Origin: Solibacteraceae bacterium
GTDB lineage: Bacteria; Acidobacteriota; Terriglobia; Bryobacterales; Bryobacteraceae
Reading direction: 5' to 3'
Length of the DNA: 64,000 nt
NCBI GenBank assembly: GCA_021324015.1
Contig: JAJPJX010000207.1
Location: forward strand, 1 to 64,000
The translations under genes were made by a program, and so were the position numbers. A model generated the notes under the pieces. It saw only the letters and a list, made by a program, of their open reading frames with translations, did no database searches and had not been told where the DNA came from. Positions 1 to 8,600 of this stretch are shown piece after piece; positions within the stretch are counted from its first letter, which is position 1; the number at the start of each line of letters is the position of its first letter.

Positions 1-5
1 TCAAA

Positions 6-101
6 TTTCGGGCTCATCCCGCATTGGAATCGAAAGCCGTTTTCAGGCTCATCTCGTATTGGAATCAATTCTCGATTTCAGGCTCATTTCTGGATTGGAA
101 A
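6..101. repeat. Tandem direct repeat, 35-bp period, at least three copies
   Basis: Three copies of a 25-base unit start at 6, 41 and 76, exactly 35 bases apart. Each begins TTTC(G/A)GGCTCAT and ends ATTGGAA(T/A); the ten bases between units differ (CGAAAGCCGT, then CAATTCTCGA). The array touches the left edge of the window and may be longer. It lies upstream of coaD with no gene of its own. The conserved core with variable short spacer does not fit a CRISPR, whose spacers would be much longer. Its function is unknown; a multi-copy protein-binding array or a genome-specific intergenic repeat are both possible. Confidence 0.8.
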
Positions 102-257
102 ATGCTATGATTTCACCCCCGCGGCGCCACACTTCCATTGGATGCGGCAGCAGACAAAAGGAGCCGGAATCCGGCGGATTTTTTGGGCCGCATGCCTCTC
201 CGCGCGGGGTTCCCGGTTTTCGCTACAATAGAAAACATCACCACCAAGCCAGCGAAC

Positions 258-737
258 GTGATTGCCATTTACCCGGGTTCTTTCGACCCCATCACGAACG
301 GCCACCTGGACCTGATCGAGCGGGGATCGCGGCTTTTTGACAGGCTGATTGTCTCCATTCTGCGGAACGAAACCAAGCGGCCGTTGTTTTCGGTGGAAGA
401 GCGAATGGAGATGCTGCGCGAAGTGGTGGCGGGCTTTCCGAACGTGGAGGTGGACAGCTTCCATGGACTGCTCGTGGATTACGCATCCGAGCGCGGCGCG
501 ACGGCCGTGCTGCGCGGCATCCGGGCGATTTCGGACTATGAATATGAACTGCAGATGGCTCTGATGAATCGGCGGCTGCGGCCGGCGGTGGAAACCGTAT
601 TCCTGATGGCCGGGGAGGCGCATTCGTTCCTGAGTTCCCGGCTGGTCAAGGAAGTGTTCGGATTGGGGGGGACTATCTCGGGGCTAGTCCCACCGGTGGT
701 GGAGGCGCGGCTCCGCCGGCGCATCGCCGAAATTTAA
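258..737 (+). CDS. coaD: Phosphopantetheine adenylyltransferase
   Basis: Cytoplasmic enzyme of coenzyme A synthesis that transfers AMP from ATP to 4'-phosphopantetheine, giving dephospho-CoA. The protein has 159 residues, the family's usual length. The nucleotidyltransferase signature [12 protein letters not shown] lies at residues 5-16 with the TxGH motif at 13-16, and the C-terminal SSRLVKEV segment corresponds to the second nucleotide-binding motif. I chose the GTG at 258 because it puts the family's usual N-terminus ([11 protein letters not shown]) at the start; the reading frame stays open back to 138 but that part does not resemble the family. A TACAAT-like -10 at 224-229 would give a leader of about 20 bases. 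No strong ribosome binding site is visible. It is 33 bases upstream of the aminotransferase gene on the same strand. Confidence 0.95.
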   Translation: MIAIYPGSFDPITNGHLDLIERGSRLFDRLIVSILRNETKRPLFSVEERMEMLREVVAGFPNVEVDSFHGLLVDYASERGATAVLRGIRAISDYEYELQMALMNRRLRPAVETVFLMAGEAHSFLSSRLVKEVFGLGGTISGLVPPVVEARLRRRIAEI

Positions 738-770
738 TCGTTCTCATACAGAGGGGTTGAAGACAGCAAC

Positions 771-1964
771 ATGCAAGTGCAAGCCAACATCGCGATAGCG
801 GAACGGATCTCTTCGATCAGTGTGTCGTCCACCATGAAGGTGGCGGCCGACGCCGACAGGCTGCGTTCTCAGGGCGTGGACGTGGTGGATTTCGGAGCGG
901 GCGAGCCCGACTTTCCCACGCCGGACAACATCAAGCAGGCGGCCGTGCGAGCCCTGGAAGCCAACTTCACCAAGTACACGCCGGCGGGCGGCACTACCGA
1001 ACTGCGGCAGGCCATTTGCGAACGCCACAAGCTGGACTTCGGCACGGACTACAAGCCTTCCGAATGCCTGGTGACGGTGGGCGGCAAGCACGTGATCTTC
1101 AACCTGATCCAGGCCCTTGTGGACCCCGGCGACGAGGTGGTGATCCCGGTGCCCTTCTGGGTCACGTATAAAGATGTTGTGAGCTACGCCGGCGGTAAGT
1201 GCGTCTTCGTGGACACCGACGAGCAGGAGGGATTCACGCTGACGGCCGCCATGGTCGAACCGCATCTCACCCCCAAGACCAAGATCGTGATCATCAACTC
1301 GCCCTCCAATCCCAGCGGCGCGGTGCTCAGCCGGGAAGAGTTCGAGAAGATCTTCCATCTGACCTCGAAGCGGGGCATCTACCTGCTGACGGACGAGTGC
1401 TACTGCCACTTCCTCTACGATTCGCAGCCTTTCTCCATCGCGTCGCTGCCGGGCGCCAAGGAGACCGTGCTGGTGGCGGGGTCGCTGTCGAAGACTTACG
1501 CGATGACGGGTTGGCGGATCGGCTTTGGACTGGTGCCGGCGCCCATCGTGGGGGCCATGACCAAGCTGCAGAGTCACTCGACCTCGAACCCCACCTCGAT
1601 CGCCCAGAAGGCGGCTGTGGAAGCACTACGCGGACCCCAGGATTCGGTGGGCACCATGCTGGCGGAATACCGCAAGCGCCGGGACTTCGTGGTGCGGCGC
1701 CTGCGCGCCATCCCGGGCGTGCGCTGCGCCGAGCCGAAAGGCGCCTTCTACGCCTACCCGAATATCGGCGCGGCGCTGGGGAAGGATGGCATCCGAAACA
1801 CGCTGGACTTCGCCGAACGGCTCTTGGAGAAGTCGCATGTGGCCGTGGTGCCGGGGGAGGCGTTCGGCACCGGCGCGCATGTTCGCATCTCTTACGCGAC
1901 CTTTCTGGGCGAACTGGGGCGCGGTCTCGACCGCCTCGAGCAGTTCCTCGGAGAGCTGGGGTGA
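771..1964 (+). CDS. Class I/II aminotransferase, aspartate aminotransferase type
   Basis: PLP-dependent aminotransferase of 397 residues, close to subgroup I-gamma bacterial aspartate aminotransferases (about 390-400). The N-terminal VVDFGAGEPDFPTPDNI segment is the substrate-side motif of this subgroup, NSPSNPSGAVLS is the cofactor-contacting motif, and SLSKTYAMTGWRIG carries the Schiff-base lysine at residue 241. The expected reaction is aspartate plus 2-oxoglutarate to oxaloacetate plus glutamate; related proteins also act on prephenate, so the exact amino donor is inferred. The stop overlaps the GTG of the next gene by four bases (GTGA), implying translational coupling with the mannose-6-phosphate isomerase. 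Confidence 0.9.
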   Translation: MQVQANIAIAERISSISVSSTMKVAADADRLRSQGVDVVDFGAGEPDFPTPDNIKQAAVRALEANFTKYTPAGGTTELRQAICERHKLDFGTDYKPSECLVTVGGKHVIFNLIQALVDPGDEVVIPVPFWVTYKDVVSYAGGKCVFVDTDEQEGFTLTAAMVEPHLTPKTKIVIINSPSNPSGAVLSREEFEKIFHLTSKRGIYLLTDECYCHFLYDSQPFSIASLPGAKETVLVAGSLSKTYAMTGWRIGFGLVPAPIVGAMTKLQSHSTSNPTSIAQKAAVEALRGPQDSVGTMLAEYRKRRDFVVRRLRAIPGVRCAEPKGAFYAYPNIGAALGKDGIRNTLDFAERLLEKSHVAVVPGEAFGTGAHVRISYATFLGELGRGLDRLEQFLGELG

Positions 1965-2758
1965 AACCGCGCCGGCTGGCGCCGTCCTTTCGCGAGAAGG
2001 TGTGGGGAAGCACCCGGCTCACACCCTGGTTCGACGGCGGCGGCAAGATGATCGGCGAGGTCTGGTTCGAAGATGAACCGGCCTTGCCGATCCTGGTCAA
2101 GTTCCTGTTCACCACGGAAAAGCTGTCGGTCCAGGTGCACCCGCCGGACCGGCCCGGAGAGCCGGGAAAAACGGAAATGTGGTACATCCTGCGGGCGGAA
2201 CCCGGCGCGAACCTGGCGCTCGGATTTCGGGAGCCGGTGACCAAAGAGCAGGTGCGGGAAGCGTCGCAGACCGGCGAGGTGGAGAAGCTGCTGCGCTGGT
2301 ACACGCTGCACCCCGGGGAGGTGTTTTTCACACCGCCGGGTAGCGTGCACGCGATCGGCGCGGGGGTAGCGCTGTGCGAGATCCAGCAGAACACGGACAT
2401 CACCTACCGGCTTTACGACTACGGACGGCCCCGCGAACTGCACCTGGAGCAGTCGCTGGCGGTAGCCCACCTGGGGCCCCACCCGGGCCCCTCGAAGCCG
2501 GAGGAACTGGGAGGCGGACGCCGCCTGCTGGCGCAATCAGATTACTTCGTGACCGAGTCGCTGGACCTGAGCGGCGCAGTTACCTACACACCCGAGGCGG
2601 GCCGTTTTCACCTGCTGATTTTCGTTGAGGGCGGCGGCGTCATCGCCGACGAGCCGTTCGCGCCAGGCGAGGTATGGCTGGTGCCGGCCGGCGCCGGGAG
2701 TTTCCGCATCGAGCCCAGCGCTCCGCTGCGGCTTCTGCGCACGTTTCCGCCGGCTTGA
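1961..2758 (+). CDS. manA: Mannose-6-phosphate isomerase, class I (cupin)
   Basis: Zinc cupin enzyme that interconverts fructose 6-phosphate and mannose 6-phosphate, feeding GDP-mannose and glycan synthesis. The protein has 265 residues, shorter than the E. coli enzyme and nearer the short Bacillus-type forms. Predicted zinc ligands are in VQVHPPD (His60), KTEMWYIL (Glu72) and PGSVHAIG (His130). The GTG start at 1961 overlaps the preceding stop by four bases and gives the family N-terminus; the frame is open much further upstream but that stretch is the aminotransferase read in another frame. The gene ends one base before the convergent zinc-ribbon gene. Confidence 0.9.
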   Translation: MKPRRLAPSFREKVWGSTRLTPWFDGGGKMIGEVWFEDEPALPILVKFLFTTEKLSVQVHPPDRPGEPGKTEMWYILRAEPGANLALGFREPVTKEQVREASQTGEVEKLLRWYTLHPGEVFFTPPGSVHAIGAGVALCEIQQNTDITYRLYDYGRPRELHLEQSLAVAHLGPHPGPSKPEELGGGRRLLAQSDYFVTESLDLSGAVTYTPEAGRFHLLIFVEGGGVIADEPFAPGEVWLVPAGAGSFRIEPSAPLRLLRTFPPA

Positions 2759-2759
2759 G

Positions 2760-2909
2760 CTAGCCGATGCCCAGGTCGTCGATGCGCTCGAGCGGCGTGC
2801 CGCATTTCCGGCAAATCAGGGCGTGGCAGTCTCCGCACATCAGGGGATCCGCGACGGGCCTGGCACAGGTGGGGCAATAGAAATCCGCGCGGGCTTCGTT
2901 TTCCGGCAT
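2760..2909 (-). CDS. 49-residue zinc-ribbon protein
   Basis: Very small protein with three CxxC knuckles: Cys12/Cys15, Cys25/Cys28 and Cys33/Cys36, in the pattern YCPTCARP, MCGDCHA, CRKCGTPLE. Four or six of these would bind zinc as a double ribbon. The ATG at 2909 follows the natural acidic N-terminus MPENEARADF; longer in-frame extension upstream looks like noise. It is convergent with manA (one base between the stops) and divergent from the secreted protein at 2964. No specific function can be assigned; rubredoxin-like or ribosome-associated ribbons are alternatives. Confidence 0.6.
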   Translation of the reverse strand: MPENEARADFYCPTCARPVADPLMCGDCHALICRKCGTPLERIDDLGIG

Positions 2910-2963
2910 GCTCCCGCCATTATCCTGCACTTTATCCGGCGGCCGTGCCTCATAATCAGCGAG

Positions 2964-3461
2964 ATGCAAAGGGCCTGGCCATGGTCGGCGGCGGCGCTGT
3001 GCATACCCGCGCTCGAGGCGGCGTTGATCCGGGGTGTGGTGCTGGACTACGGCACCGGACGGCCTCTGGCGAGGGTGCTGGCCGGGACCTGGGAGGTGAT
3101 GGTCGCACCGCCTCCTTACTTCTATGTGGTGTCCGTGGGCGGCAGTAGAAACCCGTCGCCGGGACACCGCGCGGACGGATGGAACGAAATTACGGCGCGC
3201 GATGCCGCGGTCGGCGCACCCGTATTTCTGGAGCCGTTCGATCCGGAGACCAAGATGCGCCTGGGTGAGCTGCGCAGCACACGCACGGATTTACGAGGCG
3301 ACTATCGCTTTTTCAGCTTGCCGCCCGGCACAAACCGGCTCCTCAGCACTTTCGAATTCGAGCACCCCGGCGAGCAAGCTATCGAAACCGCCCGCGCACC
3401 TACGGTATCGCTGAAGGAGGGTGCCGAAACCGTACAAGATGTCGACTTGTATGTGCGGTAG
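2964..3461 (+). CDS. Secreted protein with carboxypeptidase-regulatory-like (CnaB-type) sequence, probably a remnant
   Basis: 165-residue predicted exported protein. Residues 1-20 form a signal-peptide-like segment (MQRAWPWSAAALCIPALEAA). It is followed by IRGVVLDYGTGRPLARVL, the usual first strand of a carboxypeptidase-regulatory-like domain, and near the end by LRGDYRFFSLPPGTNRL and a C-terminal VQDVDLYVR, the usual last strands of another such domain. Proteins of this kind in Acidobacteriota are normally longer and have several such domains; here the middle does not align to the pattern, so the gene may be an internally deleted remnant. It is convergent with the HEAT gene, 14 bases away. 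Function unknown. Confidence 0.6.
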   Translation: MQRAWPWSAAALCIPALEAALIRGVVLDYGTGRPLARVLAGTWEVMVAPPPYFYVVSVGGSRNPSPGHRADGWNEITARDAAVGAPVFLEPFDPETKMRLGELRSTRTDLRGDYRFFSLPPGTNRLLSTFEFEHPGEQAIETARAPTVSLKEGAETVQDVDLYVR

Positions 3462-3475
3462 CAGCAGCCGGCTTT

Positions 3476-4624
3476 TCACAAGAGGTCGAACCTGGGGGAA
3501 GCGTAGTTGGCTTGTTCGGCTACGGCATGGGGGTCGAGCGGCGCGGCGAACTCCTGCTCGAGCGCTTCCAGTCTGGGATCCGATGGAGCGGCGAGGACGG
3601 AGGCGCGCCCACCCGGGTCCGCCCGGGTGAGATGGAACTCCGCCTGGGCGATCCAGTCTTCCCCACACACATGCAATCGGACCGGCGGGTCGGCAGGGCG
3701 CTCAGGCGGCTGCGCGGGAACCTGGTATTCCACCTGCCAGGTGATATGCTCCACCTCGAGCCCTGGCTCCCCGCCGATCGAATAATTATCCACCAGAGCC
3801 TCGTCTTCCCATAGGGCAAAGGCGGTAGCCGGGACAGAAGGAAGGTTCGGCCCCGCGCCCCAGATGAGGGCGACCCTCAGCAGTCGCACCTGGTCCAGAG
3901 CGTATGCCGCCACGGCCAGTGGGACTTTGCGGTATCCTGCGCATACCCGGCGGCGGTCTTCGAGGGCCTGAAGGGAGATCTGTGCCCGCCCGCGCACCAG
4001 CGGACTGGGATCTTCCACCAGTCTGCGAACCGCTTCCAGAAATCGCAGGTCTCGGGTTTGGGCCATGACCCAAGCCGCAGTTCCCCGCGACGATTCCTCG
4101 GGAGCCTGGGCCATTTGCAGGATGGAGGCGATCGTGCCGACATCGCCCAGCCGGTACAACCCCAGCAGCGCATTGCCGCGAACCCGCTGGTGAGGATCAC
4201 GGAGGCCTTCCAAAAAAATCGCCCGGGAACCACGCTCGAGGCTTCCCCACAATGATTCCAGGGCGTTAGCCCGTACACGCGGATCCGGATGCTTCAAGCG
4301 AAAAGACACCCATTTGGGGTCCGGGTGCATTTTGCTCAGCAAGGTAGCGGCCCGGGAGCGAACATAGGCATCCGGGTGCTGGAGCAGCCGCGCCAGGAAC
4401 AGCCCGTTCAGACCTCCCCGGAGCGCCGCGATGAGCTCGAGGTTCCGAAGCGCGGAGGTCGGCTTTGCCGTGGGCGCCGGCGTCCACGCCAACAACCGCC
4501 GGAGCAGAGCCCGATCTACTTCGGGATCCCTCTTTTTCAGTTTCAGGGCCAGAGCCGACGCCTGCTCCAGAGTAAAACGCTCCGGGTCACAGAGCGCTTC
4601 GGCCACGCTCTCCGTCGAAACCAT
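3476..4624 (-). CDS. HEAT-repeat protein of unknown function
   Basis: 382-residue protein without signal peptide or membrane segment. From about residue 60 to 235 it consists of helical HEAT/PBS-lyase-like repeats, recognisable from recurring phrases such as HPDAYVRSRAATLLSKM, HPDPRVRANALESL, DPHQRVRGNALLGLYRLGD and DPSPLVRGRAQISLQAL. The C-terminal third is a different, proline-rich region with no family I recognise. Such repeats normally serve as protein-binding scaffolds. The gene stands alone: convergent with the gene at 2964 and 71 bases downstream of the small secreted protein at 4696, with which it could be co-transcribed. Confidence 0.8.
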   Translation of the reverse strand: MVSTESVAEALCDPERFTLEQASALALKLKKRDPEVDRALLRRLLAWTPAPTAKPTSALRNLELIAALRGGLNGLFLARLLQHPDAYVRSRAATLLSKMHPDPKWVSFRLKHPDPRVRANALESLWGSLERGSRAIFLEGLRDPHQRVRGNALLGLYRLGDVGTIASILQMAQAPEESSRGTAAWVMAQTRDLRFLEAVRRLVEDPSPLVRGRAQISLQALEDRRRVCAGYRKVPLAVAAYALDQVRLLRVALIWGAGPNLPSVPATAFALWEDEALVDNYSIGGEPGLEVEHITWQVEYQVPAQPPERPADPPVRLHVCGEDWIAQAEFHLTRADPGGRASVLAAPSDPRLEALEQEFAAPLDPHAVAEQANYASPRFDLL

Positions 4625-4695
4625 CCAGAGCCTCAGATCGGCAAGCGTGGAGAAAACATTAGAGCCGCCGTGCCGGGCCCCGGCAGCCCGGCCGT

Positions 4696-5007
4696 TTACC
4701 GGGCGGGCGCGATGGAGTTGACCTGAATGGTCTTTCCGTTCAACGTTCCGGTGACCGTCACTTTTTGCGCGGCGAACTTACCCGGAGTTTTCTGATCGCT
4801 CAATTTATAGATGTTGCCGCCGGAAGCCAGCACGTAGGTCGAGCCCATCTTGACGCATTCGGTGACGCACTTGGAGTCCGGCTGCACGTTCATGGCTTTG
4901 TGGTCCAGACCGCACATCTCGTCCGTGATGATTCCGGCAAAGGTCTGTTTGGCAGGCGCGGCGGCCAGCAGCGTGACGGCGGCGAAAAAGACAGCGATGG
5001 CTTTCAT
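4696..5007 (-). CDS. Small secreted OB-fold-like protein
   Basis: 103-residue exported protein. A signal peptide (MKAIAVFFAAVTLLAAAPA) precedes a mature part with three cysteines (DEMCGLDHK, SKCVTECVK) and a C-terminal QKVTVTGTLNGKTIQV segment typical of a small beta-barrel. Proteins of this pattern recur in Acidobacteriota but no function is known to me. The cysteine/histidine cluster near the N-terminus of the mature chain would be compatible with metal binding. Its ATG overlaps the stop of the upstream gene by four bases (ATGA), so it is translationally coupled and is probably the last gene of the copper-efflux transcript. Confidence 0.75.
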   Translation of the reverse strand: MKAIAVFFAAVTLLAAAPAKQTFAGIITDEMCGLDHKAMNVQPDSKCVTECVKMGSTYVLASGGNIYKLSDQKTPGKFAAQKVTVTGTLNGKTIQVNSIAPAR

Positions 5008-5672
5008 GGTATTCTCCCATTGTTTTGATTAATGCTGAGCCACAGATCGTTGTACTTGGACTCAGGCAAAACCTGCTTCAACTGAAAATTGAATGTCTCC
5101 TCGAGCGTGGCGATGGTGAGCCGAAAAGGCCCGGAGTTGCTGATGTGGTCGATATCCTGGAAACGCCACGTCCGCGAATCATTCTTTTGCGGGGTCGCAT
5201 AGACGATGCGATCTTCTCCGATCTTCAGAATCCCCTCCGTGCCCGTGATGCGGCCCAGATGCTTCACCGGGATCTCCCAGAGCGGCCGGACCGCCCCATC
5301 GGCCACTTCTGCGACGAACCGCTGATCCAGGCGGTCCCTCCAGAATGTATACAGGCCCGACGGAATCGCACCCGTGAAATCATACGCCTGATCGGCGCCG
5401 GCGTGCAGACGGCGATCCCGGTAACTCAAGAGATGTAGACTCCCGGGGCCAAGTTTCAATTCCTGGATATCCTGATACCGCCAACTCCAGGAGTGCTTCT
5501 TCGCACCATGGAACGTGATCCCGTTCTGATCCACCACCATGACCCCGCGGCAGCCTTTGCGTAAGTGCTCGTGCCGCACTTCGAAGCGGACCTCGGCCAA
5601 TCCGCTCGAGACCACCAGCAGGCCGGCGACCGTCAGGCGGCTAACCGTTTTACCTGGGAATGCCATTTCCAT
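5004..5672 (-). CDS. Exported protein with two PH-like halves
   Basis: 222-residue predicted exported protein; a hydrophobic segment (LTVAGLLVVSSGLA) near the N-terminus fits a signal peptide. The chain looks internally duplicated: residues about 40-90 (GVMVVDQNGITF then WSWRYQDIQELKLG) match residues about 145-200 (GILKIGEDRIVYA then RTWRFQDIDHISNS). Both halves resemble bacterial PH-like strands followed by a W-x-(W/F)-x-x-(Q/D)DI motif. Start is the ATG at 5672, or the third codon ATG at 5666. It overlaps the end of the RND pump gene by 40 bases and the next gene by four, so it belongs to the efflux operon. Role unknown. Confidence 0.7.
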   Translation of the reverse strand: MEMAFPGKTVSRLTVAGLLVVSSGLAEVRFEVRHEHLRKGCRGVMVVDQNGITFHGAKKHSWSWRYQDIQELKLGPGSLHLLSYRDRRLHAGADQAYDFTGAIPSGLYTFWRDRLDQRFVAEVADGAVRPLWEIPVKHLGRITGTEGILKIGEDRIVYATPQKNDSRTWRFQDIDHISNSGPFRLTIATLEETFNFQLKQVLPESKYNDLWLSINQNNGRIP

Positions 5673-8600
5673 ACCTCATAAATTGCCGGATACACCACCA
5701 GCTCCAGCAGGAAAGAAGTAAAGATGCCGCCGATCATGGGCGCGGCGATGCGCTTCATCACGTCGGCGCCCGCCCCTACGGACCACATGATCGGAACCAG
5801 ACCCGCGGCCATGGTGGCCACGGTCATGAACTTCGGGCGGATGCGTTTCACCGCGCCGTGCAGGATGGCCTCACGAAGGTCCGCCCGGCTGCGCATATGC
5901 CCCTCGTGCCGCCGTTCGTCGAAGGCCAGGTCGAGATACAGGAGCATGAAAACGCCGGTTTCGGCATCCACGCCCATCAGCGCGATCAAGCCTACCCACA
6001 CGCCGATGCTCATGTTGTAGCCCAGCCAGTGAAGCAGCCAGATCGCACCCACCGCGGAGAAGGGCACGGCCAGCAGGATCAACAGGGTCTTGGCGGTGGA
6101 TTTGGTGTTCAGGTAAAGCAGCAGAAAGATCAGGAACAAGGTGAGCGGCAGCACCACTTTTAGGCGCTCGCGCACACGCTGCATGGCTTCGAACTGGCCG
6201 CTCCACACCAGGGAATAGCCCGGCGGCAAGGCAACTTCCGCGGCGACCACGCGCTTGGCGTCGGCCACATAGCTGCCCACGTCCCGGCCAGCCACGTCCA
6301 CGTACACGTAGCCGTTGAGCATGCCGTTCTCATCGCGCAGCATGGCGGGTCCGCTCACCATCTTCAGATCGGCGATCTCGGCCAGCGGGATGTGCAGGTT
6401 GCCCATGGCCGGCACCAGCACGCGGCCCAGCCTGCCGAGGTCGCTGCGAAAATCGCGCAGGTAGCGAACATTCACGGGGTAGCGCTCGCGGCCCTCCACC
6501 GTGGTGGTGAGATTCTCACCGCCGATGGCGCTCATCACAGCCATCTGGGCATCGTCCACCGACAAACCATAGCGCGCCAACTGATCGCGCCGGATGTCGA
6601 AATCCAGAAAATAACCGCCGCCAGTGCGCTCCGCGAACACGCTGCGCGAGCCGCGCACCTGCGGCAGCACGCGTTCGATTTCGGCGCCGATTCTTTCGAT
6701 GACTCTGAGATCCGCGCCGTAGATTTTGATGCCGACCGGTGTGCGCACGCCGGTGGTCAGCATGTCGATGCGATTTTTGATGGGCATGGTCCAGGCGTTG
6801 GAAACACCCGGAATCTGGAGCGCTTCGTTCATCTGGTCCACCAGTTCGTCGGTGGAGATGTGGTCCGGCGTCAGGCGGGCGCAGTACGGCTTGATCCACT
6901 TCGGCCAGGAGTCGTACCAAGTGGGCGCCTTGCGCCACTGCGATTTGGGCTTCAGCAGGATGATGGTCTCCATCATGGAAAGGGGCGCCGGATCGGTGGA
7001 GGTTTCGGCGCGGCCGGCCTTGCCCAGAACCCGCTGCACCTCGGGAAAGCGCATGAGGATGCGGTCTTGCACCTGCATAAGCTTTTGGGCCTCGGTGACC
7101 GAGATGCCGGGCAAGGTAGTGGGCATGAATAGCAGCGCGCCTTCATCCAGCGGGGGCATGAACTCCGAGCCGAGTCTCTCGTACACCGGGACGGTGACCG
7201 CCATCAGCCCCACGGCCCCCGCGATCACCGCCCATTTCCAACGCAGGGCCTGGCGCACCACGGGCTCGTATAAGCGGATCAGAATGCGGCTGATGGGATG
7301 CTTTTCTTCGGAATGGATGGTGCCCACCAGCACGGCGCTCGCTGCGCGGGCCAGCCAGCGCGGCCGGAAGCGAAAATTCTCCATGTGAGTGAAGAGCAGG
7401 CGCATGGCCGGGTCGAGCGTGATGGCCAGCACGGCGGCCACGATCATGGCGAAATTCTTGGTATAGGCCAGCGGCTTGAACAGGCGGCCTTCCTGCGCCT
7501 CCAGCGTAAGTACCGGCAGAAAGGAGACGGCGATCACCAGCAGAGCGAAGAAGCTGGGCCCGCCCACCTCCTTGACCGCGTTGACGACCACGCTGTGGTA
7601 ATCCTCGCGCCGCCCGGTGCGCTGCCATTCCTCCAGCTTCTTGTGCGTCTGCTCCACCACCACGATGGCGGCATCCACCATGGCGCCCACGGCGATGGCG
7701 ATGCCGCCCAGCGACATGATGTTGGAGGTGATGCCCATCAGGTGCATGGGGATGAACGAGATCACCACGGCCACCGGGATGGTAATGATAGGAATCAGGG
7801 CGCTGGGGATGTGCCACAGGAAGATCAGGATGATGAGCGAGACGACCACCAGCTCTTCGATGAGCGTATGTTTCAGGTTGTCGATAGAGGCCAGGATGAG
7901 TTCGGAGCGGTCGTAGGCGGTGACGATGCGCACGCCGGGCGGCAGACCCGGCTCGATCTCCCTGATTTTGGTCTTGACCCGATCGATGACGTCCAGGGCA
8001 TTCTGGCCCTGGCGCATGACCACGATGCCGGAGACCACTTCGCCCCTGCCGTCGAGATCGGCGATGCCGCGGCGGATATCGGGGCCGAGCGTGACCTGGC
8101 CGACCTGGCGCACGGTGACCGGGACGCCCGAGGGCGAGGTGGCGAGCACGATCTTCTCCAGGTCCGCGGTGGATCTGGCGTAGCCGCGCCCGCGCACCAT
8201 GTACTCGCGGCCGCCGAATTCCACCAGGCGCCCGCCCACGTCGTTGTTCCCGGCCCGCACGGCGTCGAGCACCTTGGTGAGCGGAATGTTGTAGGCTTGC
8301 AGGCGGTCGGGGTCCAGGTTGATCTGGTACTGGCGCACGAAGCCACCCAGAGGCGCCACCTCGGCCACCCCGGGCACGGCTTGCAGGTAGTAGCGCAGAT
8401 ACCAGTCCTGGAGCGACCGCAGGTCCGCCAGGCTGCGTTTGCCGGTGCTGTCCACTAGCGCGTACTGGAAGACCCAGCCGACGCCTGTGGCATCCGGCCC
8501 CAGTTCGGTTTCGACGCCCTTGGGCAGGCGCGGCAGGATCTTCGAGAGATATTCGAGCGTGCGCGAGCGGGCCCAGTAAATGTCCGTGCCCTCGTCGAAA

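Noticed and set aside
6-101. CRISPR array
   Set aside because: Spacer-like gaps are only ten bases and no cas gene is present, so the repeat cannot be a CRISPR.
1199-1960. Upstream extension of the manA frame
   Set aside because: It lies fully inside the aminotransferase gene in another frame and has low-complexity composition; the GTG at 1961 gives the family N-terminus.
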